Source: Spirochaetales bacterium
GTDB lineage: Bacteria; Spirochaetota; Spirochaetia; Sphaerochaetales; Sphaerochaetaceae
NCBI GenBank assembly: GCA_022788185.1
Contig: JALEVV010000063.1
Location: forward strand, 1-64,000
Length of the DNA: 64,000 nucleotides
Reading direction: 5' to 3'
In this document: piece after piece, positions 31,424 to 42,733 of the stretch
Layout: each line of letters opens with the position of its first letter
Position numbering within the stretch: position 1 is the first letter of the stretch
Position numbers and translations under genes: made by a program
The notes under the pieces: model-generated
The model's input: only the letters and a program-made list of their open reading frames with translations
What the model was told of the DNA's origin: nothing
Databases searched by the model: none

Positions 31424-33451
31424 TTATACGTCAAGGTTGGCTACGTAAGTAGCATTCTGTTCGATGAACTCGCGCCTGGGTTCCACATCCTCACCCATGA
31501 GCATGCTGAATACCCTGTCTGCTTCCTCAGCATCCTCCAGATGGATCTTGCTGATGAGTCTCGTCTCGGGATTCATGGTTGTCTCCCAAAGCTGCTCGGG
31601 ATTCATTTCACCAAGACCCTTATATCTCTGGATAGGAATCTTGGCCTCATCCATTCCGGCACAGTTCTCTTCGATGATCTTCTTCTTGTCAGCCTCGTCA
31701 TAGGCATAGAAAACCTTCTTTCCAAGGGTGATCTTATATAGGGGAGGCATTGCGAAATAAATGTATCCCGCTTCAATCAGAGGCCTCATATATCTGAAGA
31801 AGAAAGTAAGCAACAATGTCCTGATATGAGATCCATCGACATCGGCATCGGCCATAATTATTATTTTATGATATCGTGCCTTTGTAATATCGAAGGTCTG
31901 CTCAGAGTCCTCGATATTATTGTTGTACCTGGTAAGACCTGCACCGATGGTGGAAATTACAGGCTGAAGCTTGTCGTTTCCGAGAACCTTGTATTCCTGT
32001 GCCTTTTCCACATTGAGCATCTTTCCCCAGAGAGGAAGGATGGCCTGGAATCTTCTGTCACGGCCCTGCTTTGCGGATCCGCCTGCAGAGTCTCCCTCAA
32101 CGATGAAAACCTCACACTTTGCGGGATCCTTTTCCGAGCAGTCGGCAAGCTTACCGGGAAGTCCGCCTCCCTCACTCTTCTTTCTTATCTGCTCACGGGC
32201 CTTTCTTGCGGCAATACGTCCAAGGGCCGCACTGATGGCCTTATCAAGCAGCAGCTCAATGTCTGCAGGGAACTCATCAAAGTAATTGTTAAGCTTCTCA
32301 TAGACCAGAGACTGGACGATGAACCTGACGTTGGCGTTACCGAGCTTCATCTTGGTCTGACCTTCAAACTGAGGGTTGGGTATCTTAATCGATACAACTC
32401 CGGTAAGGCCTTCGGAGATATCAGCTGACTCCAGCTTGTCATTACCGAACTTCTTGAGCATCTTGGCATTCTTTGACAGCTGATTGTTCACGGCCATCAG
32501 AATGGCTGTTTTGAATCCGGTAAGGTGGGTACCGCCCTCACGGGTATTGATGTTGTTTACGAAGGAGTAAACCTTCTCATCATACTTGTCGTTGTACTGA
32601 AGAGCGACTTCAACGAGCACATCGTTCTTCTCACCCTCAAAGGCAACGGGAGCAAAGAGGGTCTTCTTATACTGATTGAGGTACTCGACGAATTCACCGA
32701 GTCCGCCTTCGGAATGGAAGGACTCCTTCTTTTCCTCTTCACCTCTTCTGTCATCGATGGTGATCCTGATTCCGTGATTGAGGTAGCTCAGCTCACGGAA
32801 ACGGTTTGAAAGGGTTTCATAGCTGAAGCTGTTGTTTTCCATGACAGTGAAGTCCGGTGAGAAGCTGATAGTGGTTCCGTGTTTCTCGGGATCACAGTGT
32901 CCCACGATCTTCACATCTTCCTCAGGAACGCCCTGATGATAGATCTGCCTGTAAATATTGCCATCCCTGTATACAGTGGCCTCCAGATAGCAGGAAAGTG
33001 CATTTACGCAGGAAACACCGACACCGTGAAGTCCTCCGGAAACCTTATACGCACCCTTTCCGAACTTACCGCCGGCATTCAGCCTGGTAAGACAGACCTC
33101 CAGGGTACTCTTTCCGACCTGAGGATGGATGTCAACGGGAATACCTCTTCCGTTATCCTCAACCGTGCAGACCTCACCGTACTCGTTGTGATCGAAGATG
33201 ATGTTTATATGATCACAGAACCCGGCCATGGCCTCATCAATACTGTTATCAAGTACTTCGTAGACAAGATGGTGCAGTCCATCAATACCCGTGGTACCGA
33301 TGTACATGCCAGGGCGAAGACGCACATGTTCAAGACCTTCAAGGACCTGAATTTCACTGCTGTCGTATTCCTCTGAACCGGCTGCATCGAACTCTGCATT
33401 CTGTTCTTCCGGGATGACGATCTGATCTTCGTTTTTCGTTGTTTCGTCCAT
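31424..33451 (-). CDS. gyrB: DNA gyrase subunit B
   Basis: [80 protein letters not shown]. Confidence 0.97.
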   Translation of the reverse strand: MDETTKNEDQIVIPEEQNAEFDAAGSEEYDSSEIQVLEGLEHVRLRPGMYIGTTGIDGLHHLVYEVLDNSIDEAMAGFCDHINIIFDHNEYGEVCTVEDNGRGIPVDIHPQVGKSTLEVCLTRLNAGGKFGKGAYKVSGGLHGVGVSCVNALSCYLEATVYRDGNIYRQIYHQGVPEEDVKIVGHCDPEKHGTTISFSPDFTVMENNSFSYETLSNRFRELSYLNHGIRITIDDRRGEEEKKESFHSEGGLGEFVEYLNQYKKTLFAPVAFEGEKNDVLVEVALQYNDKYDEKVYSFVNNINTREGGTHLTGFKTAILMAVNNQLSKNAKMLKKFGNDKLESADISEGLTGVVSIKIPNPQFEGQTKMKLGNANVRFIVQSLVYEKLNNYFDEFPADIELLLDKAISAALGRIAARKAREQIRKKSEGGGLPGKLADCSEKDPAKCEVFIVEGDSAGGSAKQGRDRRFQAILPLWGKMLNVEKAQEYKVLGNDKLQPVISTIGAGLTRYNNNIEDSEQTFDITKARYHKIIIMADADVDGSHIRTLLLTFFFRYMRPLIEAGYIYFAMPPLYKITLGKKVFYAYDEADKKKIIEENCAGMDEAKIPIQRYKGLGEMNPEQLWETTMNPETRLISKIHLEDAEEADRVFSMLMGEDVEPRREFIEQNATYVANLDV

Positions 33452-33693
33452 AAAATCTTTCTCACCTTATCCCGTCTTTCCGACGGGTTGCATAATATAT
33501 AATATATAGTAACAGTTTTAAGGGTTATCTTCAAGAAGCCGTTCAAAAATATTCACTATAATAACTTATTATATAATAAAGAAATAATATAAAATGAATT
33601 CGTAAAACAACTTTAGTGTGCTCCTGGTTACTGAAAAACAGCAATTGAGATATCGATTTTTATATGCTAAATTAATTCCCAAAGGATTTTCCA

Positions 33694-35034
33694 ATGCTGA
33701 AAGACTATTATCTTGAAGCCCTTGAGGAAACTCAGGGCAGGATACAGAAGGGTAAGCAGATATGGCTTTCCAATGCTTCCTTCAAAAAGGAAGGAAAGGA
33801 CTCCATAACACTCGTTTTTGCCACCAAAATGTATCTCAACAACTTCAACAGTTACTGCAAAAGCGAACTGCAGAACGTTCTGGACGATCTGGCAGGCACA
33901 CACATAGAAATCGAAACCATAATAGGTGATACAGAGGAGAAGAACGAAGATCCTGAACCCGTGGTTATCCCCGAAGCTGTCGAGGAACAGCCAAAGAGAA
34001 GTTCATACCTTAATCCCATATACACCTTCGAAAGCTTCATTCCATGTGAAAACACCAATTTCGCATACAATGCGGCCAAAGCCATCGCGATGCATCCCGG
34101 CATAAATTACAACCCCTGTCTCATCTATGGAGGAGTAGGACTCGGTAAAACCCACCTGCTGCAGTCCGTTGGAAACTATATAGAGAAGGAAAACCCCAAA
34201 AAGAAGGTCATATACGTGACTGCCGAGACTTTCACAAATGACTTCATCAACTCACTTCAGCAGAAAAACGCCTCATCCTTCAGAATCAAATACAGGAAGG
34301 CAGATGTCCTTCTCATTGATGATATCCACTTCCTGCAGGAGAAGATTTCCACTCAGGAGGAACTCTTCCATACCTTCAACGACTTATATGAGTCCAACAA
34401 GCAGATAATATTTACCTGCGACCGTCCCATCAGCGAACTCAAGGGCTTTACCGACAGGCTTAAATCAAGATTCACGAGAGGTCTCAATCTAAACCTCACG
34501 GCCCCTGACTACGAGACCAGGGTGGCAATCCTGAAAAAGAAGTGTGAAAACCAGAATGTAAGGATTTATGACTCAGTAATTTCCTACATGGCTGAGAACA
34601 TCAAGACCAATGTCCGTGATCTCGAAGGATCACTGACGACACTCATAGCTTATTCAAAGCTCATAAAGACGAACATCACCCTTGAAATCGCACAGGAACA
34701 GCTCAAAAACCTGATTGCAGCTCCGATGGCAAGTGAACAGGACATTTCCATCAGCACGATAGTCAGGGAGGTTGCATCCTACTACAACATAGAGACCAGT
34801 GAGCTTAAGGGCAAGAAGCGTACCGCCATCATTAAGGATGCCAGGAACATGGCCATCTACCTTACAAGGAAGATCACCCAGTATTCCACGACTGAAATAG
34901 GCAACTACTTTGACAGGGATCACTCCACGATCACCCATTCAATAGACAAGGTGGACAAGGAAAGGAAGGAAAACTCCGACCTTGCAGCAGCTCTGGACAC
35001 TCTGGAGAATAATATAAGATCAAAAGCCAAATAA
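33694..35034 (+). CDS. dnaA: Chromosomal replication initiator DnaA
   Basis: LNPIYTFESFIPCENTNFAYNAA, YGGVGLGKTHLLQSVGNY, LLIDDIHFLQ, DRDHSTITHSIDKV. Confidence 0.97.
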   Translation: MLKDYYLEALEETQGRIQKGKQIWLSNASFKKEGKDSITLVFATKMYLNNFNSYCKSELQNVLDDLAGTHIEIETIIGDTEEKNEDPEPVVIPEAVEEQPKRSSYLNPIYTFESFIPCENTNFAYNAAKAIAMHPGINYNPCLIYGGVGLGKTHLLQSVGNYIEKENPKKKVIYVTAETFTNDFINSLQQKNASSFRIKYRKADVLLIDDIHFLQEKISTQEELFHTFNDLYESNKQIIFTCDRPISELKGFTDRLKSRFTRGLNLNLTAPDYETRVAILKKKCENQNVRIYDSVISYMAENIKTNVRDLEGSLTTLIAYSKLIKTNITLEIAQEQLKNLIAAPMASEQDISISTIVREVASYYNIETSELKGKKRTAIIKDARNMAIYLTRKITQYSTTEIGNYFDRDHSTITHSIDKVDKERKENSDLAAALDTLENNIRSKAK

Positions 35035-35039
35035 TGTCC

Positions 35040-35451
35040 TGAAATATAATTTTATTTCAAATATTATTATTTAAATTGATATTTTATACCATTGTAAGCA
35101 GACAGGATTAAACCTGTCTGTTTTCTTTGTTTCCACAGGCCTTGTGGAAAACCATGCTGAAAACCTGTTGAAATGCTGTTGAAAACACTCTGATAACCTG
35201 TTTAAAAAAGGAGGCATTTATGTTGATAATTCTGAAAACTTTCCGGCCTTTCAATTTTTTTCCACATTTTCAACACGAGAAAAAACTTATCCACAGGTTT
35301 TCCATGGAGGTTTTCAACATGATAATCCATTCTGTCACAATAAATAAAACAGTTTTCAACAATCAAAATGCCTATATTATCACTATTACTAAACTTAATT
35401 ATCCTTTATAATATCAGTAATGATATTCGAAGAAGAGGAGTTTTTATTTAT
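35040..35451. other. Putative oriC: dnaA-dnaN intergenic region with DnaA-box-like cluster
   Basis: TTATCCACA (35287-35295); TTTTCCACA (35258-35266); TGTGGAAAA (35143-35151); TTTTCAACA-type at 35177-35185, 35267-35275, 35311-35319, 35353-35361; AT-rich; next to the gene-strand switch. Confidence 0.8.
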
Positions 35452-36558
35452 ATGAAGTTTATATGTCCGAAAGATACAATACTTAAGGAAGTGGAATATG
35501 CCAGCAATTTCACCAGCCAGAGGAATTCTCTCTCCATATCTTCCAATATACTGCTGGAAAACTACCAGAACGTGCTTACGATAAAGGGTACTGACGGAAA
35601 ACTCGGTTTCGTCACATCCTTTCCTGTTTCCACTGATGTTCCCGGTTCCACTACCGTTACATGCGACAAGTTCCTTCAGGTTCTTAAATCCATGCCTTCC
35701 GTTGACATCGAATTCTCTGAGGAAAAGGATAAGATGAAAATTACTCCGGTAAAGGACAGCAAGAGCATCAACTTCAACATAAGGACCATAAGTGCCGAGC
35801 ACTTCCCTGAACTGCTGCAGTATGATGAGACTGCTTTCTTCTCCCTTTCCCAGCGTGATTTCTTCGACATGGTGGATAAGACGGCTTTTGCAGTCGGAAC
35901 CGATGAATCCAAGTTCTTCCTTACCGGTGTCTATCTTGAGAAAAAGGATGATCAGGTGGTAATGGTTGCCACCGACAGTAAGAGACTTAGCTGCATCAGA
36001 AAGAGCTTCGAACAGGATATTCCTGATTTCCGTTCATCGATCATTCCGGTAAAATTCCTGCAGATTCTCAGGAACATCGGTATCGGAGAGGGACTTTTCT
36101 CCCTTATGCTCACTGACACTCATATTTTTGCCCAGATAAACGGTCACCTGATCTATTCTTCTCTGATCACGGGTAATTATCCTGCATATCAGAGGGTAAT
36201 TCCGCCCAGCTTCAACTACGAATGCAAGGTAAACGTGTCAGAGATGCTTGAGGCCCTCAACAGGGTATCAATCTTCGTTGAAAGCAATTCAAAGAAAATC
36301 TTCCTCGAGCTCAGACCCGACGGCATCATGTTAAGCGGTGAGACCAGTGACGTGGGTGATGCGAAGGAAATCGTTTCCTGCGAATACAACGGACCTGAAG
36401 CCAACATTACCTTCAACAACAACTTCCTGGTATCTTCACTGAAGAAAATAGATACTGAATACTTCAGGATCTGCTTCAATTCCGCAACGACTGCAATGGC
36501 ATTCTTCCCTGATCCTGAAAAGGATTACATCTTCATAATCATGCCCATGCATGCCTGA
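35452..36558 (+). CDS. dnaN: DNA polymerase III beta sliding clamp
   Basis: MKFICPKDTILKEVEYASNFTSQRNSLSISSNILLE; C-terminal YIFIIMPMHA; position after dnaA. Confidence 0.96.
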   Translation: MKFICPKDTILKEVEYASNFTSQRNSLSISSNILLENYQNVLTIKGTDGKLGFVTSFPVSTDVPGSTTVTCDKFLQVLKSMPSVDIEFSEEKDKMKITPVKDSKSINFNIRTISAEHFPELLQYDETAFFSLSQRDFFDMVDKTAFAVGTDESKFFLTGVYLEKKDDQVVMVATDSKRLSCIRKSFEQDIPDFRSSIIPVKFLQILRNIGIGEGLFSLMLTDTHIFAQINGHLIYSSLITGNYPAYQRVIPPSFNYECKVNVSEMLEALNRVSIFVESNSKKIFLELRPDGIMLSGETSDVGDAKEIVSCEYNGPEANITFNNNFLVSSLKKIDTEYFRICFNSATTAMAFFPDPEKDYIFIIMPMHA

Positions 36559-36561
36559 TTT

Positions 36562-37644
36562 ATGCAGATAAAAAGCATAAAGTACTACAATTTCAGAAAC
36601 ATAAAAGACGGTATCGTCCCTTTCAGCGGGGACGATATCATTCTTGAAGGGATAAACGGTCAGGGAAAGACCAATATCCTCGAATCGGTATATACGGTCT
36701 GTTACGGAAATTCCTTCAGAACGGTCAACAGCCGGGACATGATAAAGATACCTGCCAGGGAAATGAGTCTGTACGCCAGGCTGGAGGAGGATGACGAAAC
36801 CTACGATGTGATCTTTTCCCTTGAACAGGGAAAGAGAAGGATAAGCGTCAACGGCAGGGAAGTAAGGGACAGGAAGGATCTCATATATCTTTTTCCGTGC
36901 ATTGTGTTCACCCATGAGGATATAGACTTCATAAAGGGAGAGCCTGAGAACAGGAGAAGGTTTTTCGATCAGACGATGAGCATGTACGATCCCGTGTATC
37001 TCACCTCCCTGAGGGCATACAGGGCAATTCTTGAGCAGAGAAATGCCGCTATCAGAAATTTAAGGAAGGACCTGCTTCCGTTTTACAACGGGCGCCTGGC
37101 CTCCTATGGTCTGGAGCTCATGAAATCCCGCAGGAACCTGGTTGAGGAATTCAATGGGATATTCCCTGATCTTTACAGGAGAATCTCCCAAACCGATAAG
37201 CACATTACGGTGAGTTACCGCTCCTCCTGGGATGATTTCACAACACCTGAGGAGGTGTGTGAATATCTGGAAGAAAACGTCGAGAGGGACATGAAGATGA
37301 TGACGACCACATCGGGAGTCCATCGGGACAGGTTTACCGTGAATGATGAAAACGGTCCGCTGCTTCTCACCGGATCAACGGGACAGATCAGACTGGCATC
37401 CCTGCTGTTCCGTGTGGCTGAGACCCAGTTCTTCCGTGAGCACACGGGAAAGGATCCCATCCTGCTGCTTGATGACGTGCTTCTTGAGCTGGACAGCACT
37501 AAAAGGGCTGCTTTTCTTTCAGAGCTCAGTCACTACAGTCAGGCTTTCTATACTTTTCTTCCCAATGAGCGGTATTTTGATGAAAGGGAAGGTCATCTTA
37601 TGGTTTATGATGTGAAGGGAGGCTGTCTTGAAAAGAGGAAATGA
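36562..37644 (+). CDS. recF: DNA replication/repair protein RecF
   Basis: YYNFRNIKDG, GINGQGKTNILESVYTVCYGNSFR, LLLDDVLLELD. Confidence 0.96.
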   Translation: MQIKSIKYYNFRNIKDGIVPFSGDDIILEGINGQGKTNILESVYTVCYGNSFRTVNSRDMIKIPAREMSLYARLEEDDETYDVIFSLEQGKRRISVNGREVRDRKDLIYLFPCIVFTHEDIDFIKGEPENRRRFFDQTMSMYDPVYLTSLRAYRAILEQRNAAIRNLRKDLLPFYNGRLASYGLELMKSRRNLVEEFNGIFPDLYRRISQTDKHITVSYRSSWDDFTTPEEVCEYLEENVERDMKMMTTTSGVHRDRFTVNDENGPLLLTGSTGQIRLASLLFRVAETQFFREHTGKDPILLLDDVLLELDSTKRAAFLSELSHYSQAFYTFLPNERYFDEREGHLMVYDVKGGCLEKRK

Positions 37645-37918
37645 GGTATCCGTCGGGGAATACATGAAGCGCTACCGGAAGCAGATAGAGGAAGCATTCG
37701 GTGATGAAGCCGTAGTCCTCAGGTGGAAGGAGATAGTAGGTCCGGTCCTTTTCCCCCACGTCCGTCTTGAGACAATCGATGTGGAAAACATGGAGGTCCG
37801 TATAGATCATCCGGCGTACCGGAATGCGTTCATGATGCGTCAGAAACTCATTACAGACAGGATTCATGAGCTGTTTCCCCGGTATGAGATAAAAAATGTA
37901 ATGATACACCTGTCTTAG
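37628..37918 (+). CDS. DUF721-family protein
   Basis: Small protein overlapping the recF 3' end; WKEIVGPVLFPHVR...RVDHP-like pattern. Confidence 0.75.
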   Translation: MKRGNEVSVGEYMKRYRKQIEEAFGDEAVVLRWKEIVGPVLFPHVRLETIDVENMEVRIDHPAYRNAFMMRQKLITDRIHELFPRYEIKNVMIHLS

Positions 37919-38021
37919 ATATTGACCATTTTTCTTATCCGATATAAAGTTGCAAATCGGACGATTTTGTCCGTAAGTAAGAAAATCTGCGCTTCACGCA
38001 AAAAAATAATGGAGTGAATTC

Positions 38022-38189
38022 ATGAGTTACAAAGGAAAAAGAACCTATCAGCCCAGTAAGACAAAGAGAACCAGAAAATTCGGTTTCCGTGCACGCATGG
38101 CTACCAAAGGCGGACGCCTGGTCCTCGCTCGCCGCAGAGCAAAGGGCAGACACAGCTTAACAGTTTCTGATGAGAAGAAACCTTTCTAA
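38022..38189 (+). CDS. rpmH: 50S ribosomal protein L34
   Basis: [55 protein letters not shown]; absent from ORF track. Confidence 0.97.
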   Translation: MSYKGKRTYQPSKTKRTRKFGFRARMATKGGRLVLARRRAKGRHSLTVSDEKKPF

Positions 38190-38529
38190 GACAGAGATAA
38201 TTCGTAAGAAGCAGGATATCGATCGCATTTTCAGACAGGGGACTGCAGTTTCCTGTAAGGGAATGCGATTGGCCTTTATAGAGAACACCTGTCATTTCGA
38301 CCGCTTCATCATCATACCTGCAAAGCACTATGGAAATGCAGTAGAGAGAAATAAGTTAAGGAGGAGATGCAAGGAACTTTTCCGTCTCTATCCGGGCAGG
38401 ATACTCAGCGGTGCTGCTTCAGAAAATGAAAAATGTCATGATATCGCCTTAGTAGTATATCCTGGAAAGGTTCTCAGCTATTCCTTGCTTGAGTCCAAAT
38501 TCTACGGTTTGCTGGACAGGATCCGCTGA
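38170..38529 (+). CDS. rnpA: Ribonuclease P protein component
   Basis: Overlaps the rpmH 3' end; [27 protein letters not shown]. Confidence 0.93.
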   Translation: MRRNLSKTEIIRKKQDIDRIFRQGTAVSCKGMRLAFIENTCHFDRFIIIPAKHYGNAVERNKLRRRCKELFRLYPGRILSGAASENEKCHDIALVVYPGKVLSYSLLESKFYGLLDRIR

Positions 38530-38612
38530 GAATTGCTCCTAATCCCTCTTCTTGCAGAGTTCATATTCCTATCTTTCCGATTATTCTACAGGCCATAGTT
38601 CAAGGAGACAAA

Positions 38613-40361
38613 ATGGATAGGAATACTATTCTTGCGATCATATTATCCGTGATCGTGATCACAGTGGGAATGACGGTTCAGACCGTTTTCTTCCCAATGG
38701 ATACCGCAATCGCGGAAACGGAAGTTCAGACAGTTGAGGAAAACGTAACCTCCGTCAGTTCTGTAATATCAAGCCCGGCAACCCCGAAAAACACAGTAAC
38801 AGATACAAATCCGTTCACGGTTGAGACGGATGCCATGACCGTTACCTTCGATCCCTATGGTGCATCGGTAAGCAGCATAAAGATGAAGAAGCATCTTGAT
38901 GCCTCAAAAGAACCGGTGGAAATCCTGCTTACGGACGGAGGAAAGGGCAATGCATTCCTGATGTATCGTTCCAATGATACCTCAGCGCCCATAACGGATG
39001 CCTTCAGCCACAGCATTGAGGAACGAGGGGATCTTATCCTCGTCATCTTCTCACAGGTGTTCGAGCAGGAAGGAAAGCAGTATGAGATAATCAAGAAATA
39101 TGCACTCAGCAAGAGTGAGGAATATCTCTTCCAGATAGCCGTCACACTCAATTCCCTTGATGGTTCCCAGCTTCCCTTCTCCGTATATACCATCGGTGTG
39201 GAGCCTCAGGTCGGTCCTGAGTTCGAGAACCTCAGCGGTAACTATGACTACAGAAGGATGTACTATTCACCGCTTGACAAGACATCGAAGAAGACGGTCA
39301 GCTTCAAGAACGGAGTCTATCAGACCAGTGACAGCGTCTCATGGGCAGCCCTTGCAGGCAAGTACTTCACCATCATAGGTGTGCCTGCCGAAGGAAGCAG
39401 CAACACGGTCAGATTCACGCAGGACACATCCGAAAAGCAGCAGAACTCCTTCTATATCACGAGAACTGGAGTGGCAGCTTCAAGCGTAACCGATGTCTAC
39501 AGCTTCTACTGCGGACCCAAACTCACCAAGTATCTCAACATGTATGATATCGCGAATGACAATACATTCGGTATCACGAACCTCCACCTTGCGAAGGTTA
39601 TGGATTCCTCAACCTGGCTTGGCTGGCTTGAGACAATCCTCAAGTGGGTACTTACACTCATTTACAGATTCATCCCCAACTACGGTGTTGCGATAATCAT
39701 CCTTACACTGCTCATCAAGCTCATGCTTCAGCCGATAAGCAAGAAGGGTATGGAATCAACGGCGAAGATGTCTGCCATCAACCCCAAGCTGGAAGAGATC
39801 AAGGCAAAGTATGCGGACAATCCGGAAGCAATGAACAATGCAATGGCCAAACTCTACAAGGAGGAGGGCATCAACCCGATGGGTTCATGTCTGCCGATGT
39901 TCATTCAGTTCCCCGTATTCATTGCTCTCTACGGACTTCTCAACAACCATTTCGAGCTGCGCGGTGCAATGTTCATCCCTGGATGGATTCCCGATCTTTC
40001 AATTCCCGATACTGTCGCGGTCCTTCCCTTCAGCCTTCCCCTTCTCGGAAGTCAGATCCATCTGCTGCCGATCATCTACACTGCATCCATGATCTTCTCA
40101 ATGAAGATAACGCAGACTGCAAGCACGCAGTCATCACAGCAGGGCATGATGAACTTCATGACCTACGGCATGCCTCTTATCTTCTTCTTCATGCTCTATA
40201 ATGCTCCGTCAGGACTTCTTGTCTACTGGACAGTGACCAACGCAATTTCAATAATCCAGCAGGTCTACGTCAACTCAAAGAAGAAGAAGCAGTACGAAGA
40301 GGAGATGAAGTCAAAGGAAGATGAAAAGAATCTGAAATTCAAAAGCAGAAAGAAAAAATAA
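38613..40361 (+). CDS. yidC: Membrane protein insertase YidC
   Basis: MDRNTILAIILSVIVI, periplasmic domain, PNYGVAIIILTLLIKLMLQPISKKGMESTAKM. Confidence 0.96.
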   Translation: MDRNTILAIILSVIVITVGMTVQTVFFPMDTAIAETEVQTVEENVTSVSSVISSPATPKNTVTDTNPFTVETDAMTVTFDPYGASVSSIKMKKHLDASKEPVEILLTDGGKGNAFLMYRSNDTSAPITDAFSHSIEERGDLILVIFSQVFEQEGKQYEIIKKYALSKSEEYLFQIAVTLNSLDGSQLPFSVYTIGVEPQVGPEFENLSGNYDYRRMYYSPLDKTSKKTVSFKNGVYQTSDSVSWAALAGKYFTIIGVPAEGSSNTVRFTQDTSEKQQNSFYITRTGVAASSVTDVYSFYCGPKLTKYLNMYDIANDNTFGITNLHLAKVMDSSTWLGWLETILKWVLTLIYRFIPNYGVAIIILTLLIKLMLQPISKKGMESTAKMSAINPKLEEIKAKYADNPEAMNNAMAKLYKEEGINPMGSCLPMFIQFPVFIALYGLLNNHFELRGAMFIPGWIPDLSIPDTVAVLPFSLPLLGSQIHLLPIIYTASMIFSMKITQTASTQSSQQGMMNFMTYGMPLIFFFMLYNAPSGLLVYWTVTNAISIIQQVYVNSKKKKQYEEEMKSKEDEKNLKFKSRKKK

Positions 40362-40375
40362 AAGGACAGATATAG

Positions 40376-41038
40376 ATGACCAGAGAATTTGAAGGAAAGA
40401 CAGAACAGGAAGCCATTGACATGGCTATCCGTGAGTTAGGTCTGGACAGAGATGATTTCGATGTCGAGATAATAGATCAGCAGAAAAAAACTTTCTTCAA
40501 GAAGGGAAGCGTTACGATAAGGGTTCACATTCCTGAGGAAGAGCCTGAGGAGATTTTCTCTGAACAGGCGCTTGCCAGTGAGAGTGAGGATGAGGAGAAG
40601 ATACTCCATTTCATAGAGAATCTGATAATGAAGATGGGATATGAGTGCAGTGTCAGCATCAACTTCAGAAAGGATCATAAGCTTGGTTTCAGCATTGAGA
40701 GTCCCAATTCCTCAATCCTTATCGGAAGGAAGGGTAAGAACCTTGATGCTATCCAGCTGCTGGCAAATGTCTATGCCGCAAAGCTTGATGAGGACTACAA
40801 GATCATCGTTGACAGCGAGGATTACAGGATGAGACATGAGGAGTACATTGTGCGCAATGCGTTCAAGTGTGCCGAATATGTCAGAAAGTCAGGTAAGAGC
40901 AAGCTGCTTGAACCGATGAATCCGTTTGAGAGAAGGCTCATTCATACGGCGCTCAATGATTTCGACGGAGTCGAGACAAAGAGCGAGGGTGAAGGACTTT
41001 ACAAGCAGGTAAGAATAATACCCGTAAAAAACAACTGA
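40376..41038 (+). CDS. Jag/KhpB RNA-binding protein (Jag_N, KH, R3H)
   Basis: FEGKTEQEAIDMAIRELGLDRDDFDVEII; IGRKGKNLDAIQLLAN; MNPFERRLIHTALNDFDGVETKSEGEG. Confidence 0.94.
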   Translation: MTREFEGKTEQEAIDMAIRELGLDRDDFDVEIIDQQKKTFFKKGSVTIRVHIPEEEPEEIFSEQALASESEDEEKILHFIENLIMKMGYECSVSINFRKDHKLGFSIESPNSSILIGRKGKNLDAIQLLANVYAAKLDEDYKIIVDSEDYRMRHEEYIVRNAFKCAEYVRKSGKSKLLEPMNPFERRLIHTALNDFDGVETKSEGEGLYKQVRIIPVKNN

Positions 41039-41044
41039 TAGTGT

Positions 41045-41062
41045 GGCCCGGAAAACCGGGCC
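41045..41062 (+). terminator. Terminator after jag
   Basis: GGCCCGGaaaaCCGGGCCattctt. Confidence 0.8.
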
Positions 41063-41128
41063 ATTCTTATAATTGACAGATAGGTTTACTGCTATTACTA
41101 TTAATATCGATTACTGATAAGAGGTTCT

Positions 41129-41527
41129 ATGAAGGAGTTGAGGAATACAAAGCAGAGGGAGGAAGTGCTTAATGCGGTCAGAACGCTCATGTACCATCCC
41201 ACGGCAGAGGAAGTATATCTTGATGTATCCAGAAAGAATCCTTCTATCAGCAAGGGTACGGTATACAGAAATCTGAATCTGCTTACACAGCTGGGGGAAA
41301 TCAGCAAAATCAGCATGCCCGGAAGCGAACCTGACAGGTTCGACCACATTACGGAAGAAAATCACCATCATGCTTTCTGCCGATGCTGCAAAAGACTGTT
41401 CGATTATGAGCTTGATGAGGAGCTTCATTATGAGGGACATGTCATCGATAAGGATTTTACCGTGGAAAAGAGTCAGTTGATACTTACCGGCATCTGCAAG
41501 GATTGTCTGGAAAAGAATAAGGAGTGA
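41129..41527 (+). CDS. Fur-family regulator, PerR-like
   Basis: NTKQREEVLNAVRTLMYHPTAEEVYLDVSRKNPSISKGTVYRNLNLLTQLGEI; HHHAFCRCC. Confidence 0.9.
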   Translation: MKELRNTKQREEVLNAVRTLMYHPTAEEVYLDVSRKNPSISKGTVYRNLNLLTQLGEISKISMPGSEPDRFDHITEENHHHAFCRCCKRLFDYELDEELHYEGHVIDKDFTVEKSQLILTGICKDCLEKNKE

Positions 41528-41530
41528 AAA

Positions 41531-42073
41531 ATGGAATTAAAAGGCAGTAAGACTGAAAAGAACCTGCAGGAGGCATTTGCAGGAGAGAGCCAGGCAAGGA
41601 ACAAGTACACATACTTTGCCTCAAAGGCCAAGAAGGAAGGTTATGTGCAGATTGCAAAGATCTTCGAGGAAACAGCTGACAACGAGAAGGAACATGCAAA
41701 GCTTTGGTTCAAACTTCTCCAGGAGAACGGTGAAATCCCCACAACGGCTGCCAACCTGAAGGCTGCCGCAGAAGGTGAGAACTACGAGTGGACCGACATG
41801 TATGCCCGCATGGCTGATGAAGCTGAGGAAGAGGGCTTTAAGGCTATCGCAGCCCAGTTCAGAGGTGTTGCTGCCATCGAGGCTGAGCATGAGAAGAGAT
41901 ATCTCGAGCTGCTCAATAACGTGGAAAAAGGTCTTGTGTTCTCAAGGGACGGAGAGATGATCTGGAAGTGCACTAACTGCGGACACATCGTAATCGGTAA
42001 GAGCGCTCCTCAGGTCTGTCCTGTATGTGCTCATCCGCAGGCATACTTTGAGATTGCCGCAAAGAACTGGTAA
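41531..42073 (+). CDS. Rubrerythrin
   Basis: [28 protein letters not shown]; rubredoxin-like [29 protein letters not shown]. Confidence 0.96.
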   Translation: MELKGSKTEKNLQEAFAGESQARNKYTYFASKAKKEGYVQIAKIFEETADNEKEHAKLWFKLLQENGEIPTTAANLKAAAEGENYEWTDMYARMADEAEEEGFKAIAAQFRGVAAIEAEHEKRYLELLNNVEKGLVFSRDGEMIWKCTNCGHIVIGKSAPQVCPVCAHPQAYFEIAAKNW

Positions 42074-42198
42074 TCCCGGTCCTCAGGCGAAAGACGGCTG
42101 CCATGACGGTGGCCGTTTTTGTTTTTATCATGAAGATTGTCAGAAAAGGTTGCCATATCTGTGTCTGAGGCACATATTTGAATCATCCAGGAGGAATT

Positions 42199-42489
42199 AT
42201 GGCAGAATATTATTCAAATGAACCCGATAACGGAAACAGAAAGGGTGATGAAGGCACAATGCCCCTTATTCTGGGAATTCTTTCGATTGTGCTGTCCCTT
42301 ACCTTTTCCCGTCTGGTAGGGCTTATACTCGGAATTATTGCGATTGTGAAGGGCGGTCAGCATCGCCATGAGGACAATGACGCCAGAATCGGCTTCATAT
42401 GCGGCATTATCGGTGTCTCCCTGTCATCGGTATTCCTGTTGGCAGTATCATCGTTACTGTTCTCATTATTCACGTTCTGGCTTATCTGA
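42199..42489 (+). CDS. Small DUF4190-like membrane protein
   Basis: PLILGILSIVLSLTFSRLVGLILGIIAIVKGG pattern. Confidence 0.6.
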   Translation: MAEYYSNEPDNGNRKGDEGTMPLILGILSIVLSLTFSRLVGLILGIIAIVKGGQHRHEDNDARIGFICGIIGVSLSSVFLLAVSSLLFSLFTFWLI

Positions 42490-42500
42490 GGTGGATGAAT

Positions 42501-42731
42501 ATGAAAAAGAAGATTTATCCGACAGTTTGTGCAGTCACGGGAGTGGCAACGGCATTTACGTTGATTCTGTCTCCCCTTTCCCTGATCCTGTCCCTCATAG
42601 GTCTTGTTTCAGGTTCCGTTGAGAGGAAGGAAAATCCTTCCCCCTTCATTCTGGGAACAATAGGAACAGTAATATCAATTGTGTCACTGACCGTACTTTA
42701 CTGTCTTTTCAGACGCATATTGATGCTTTAG
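42501..42731 (+). CDS. Small membrane protein
   Basis: 76 aa with two to three hydrophobic segments, directly after previous ORF; possible start at 42495. Confidence 0.5.
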   Translation: MKKKIYPTVCAVTGVATAFTLILSPLSLILSLIGLVSGSVERKENPSPFILGTIGTVISIVSLTVLYCLFRRILML

Positions 42732-42733
42732 GA

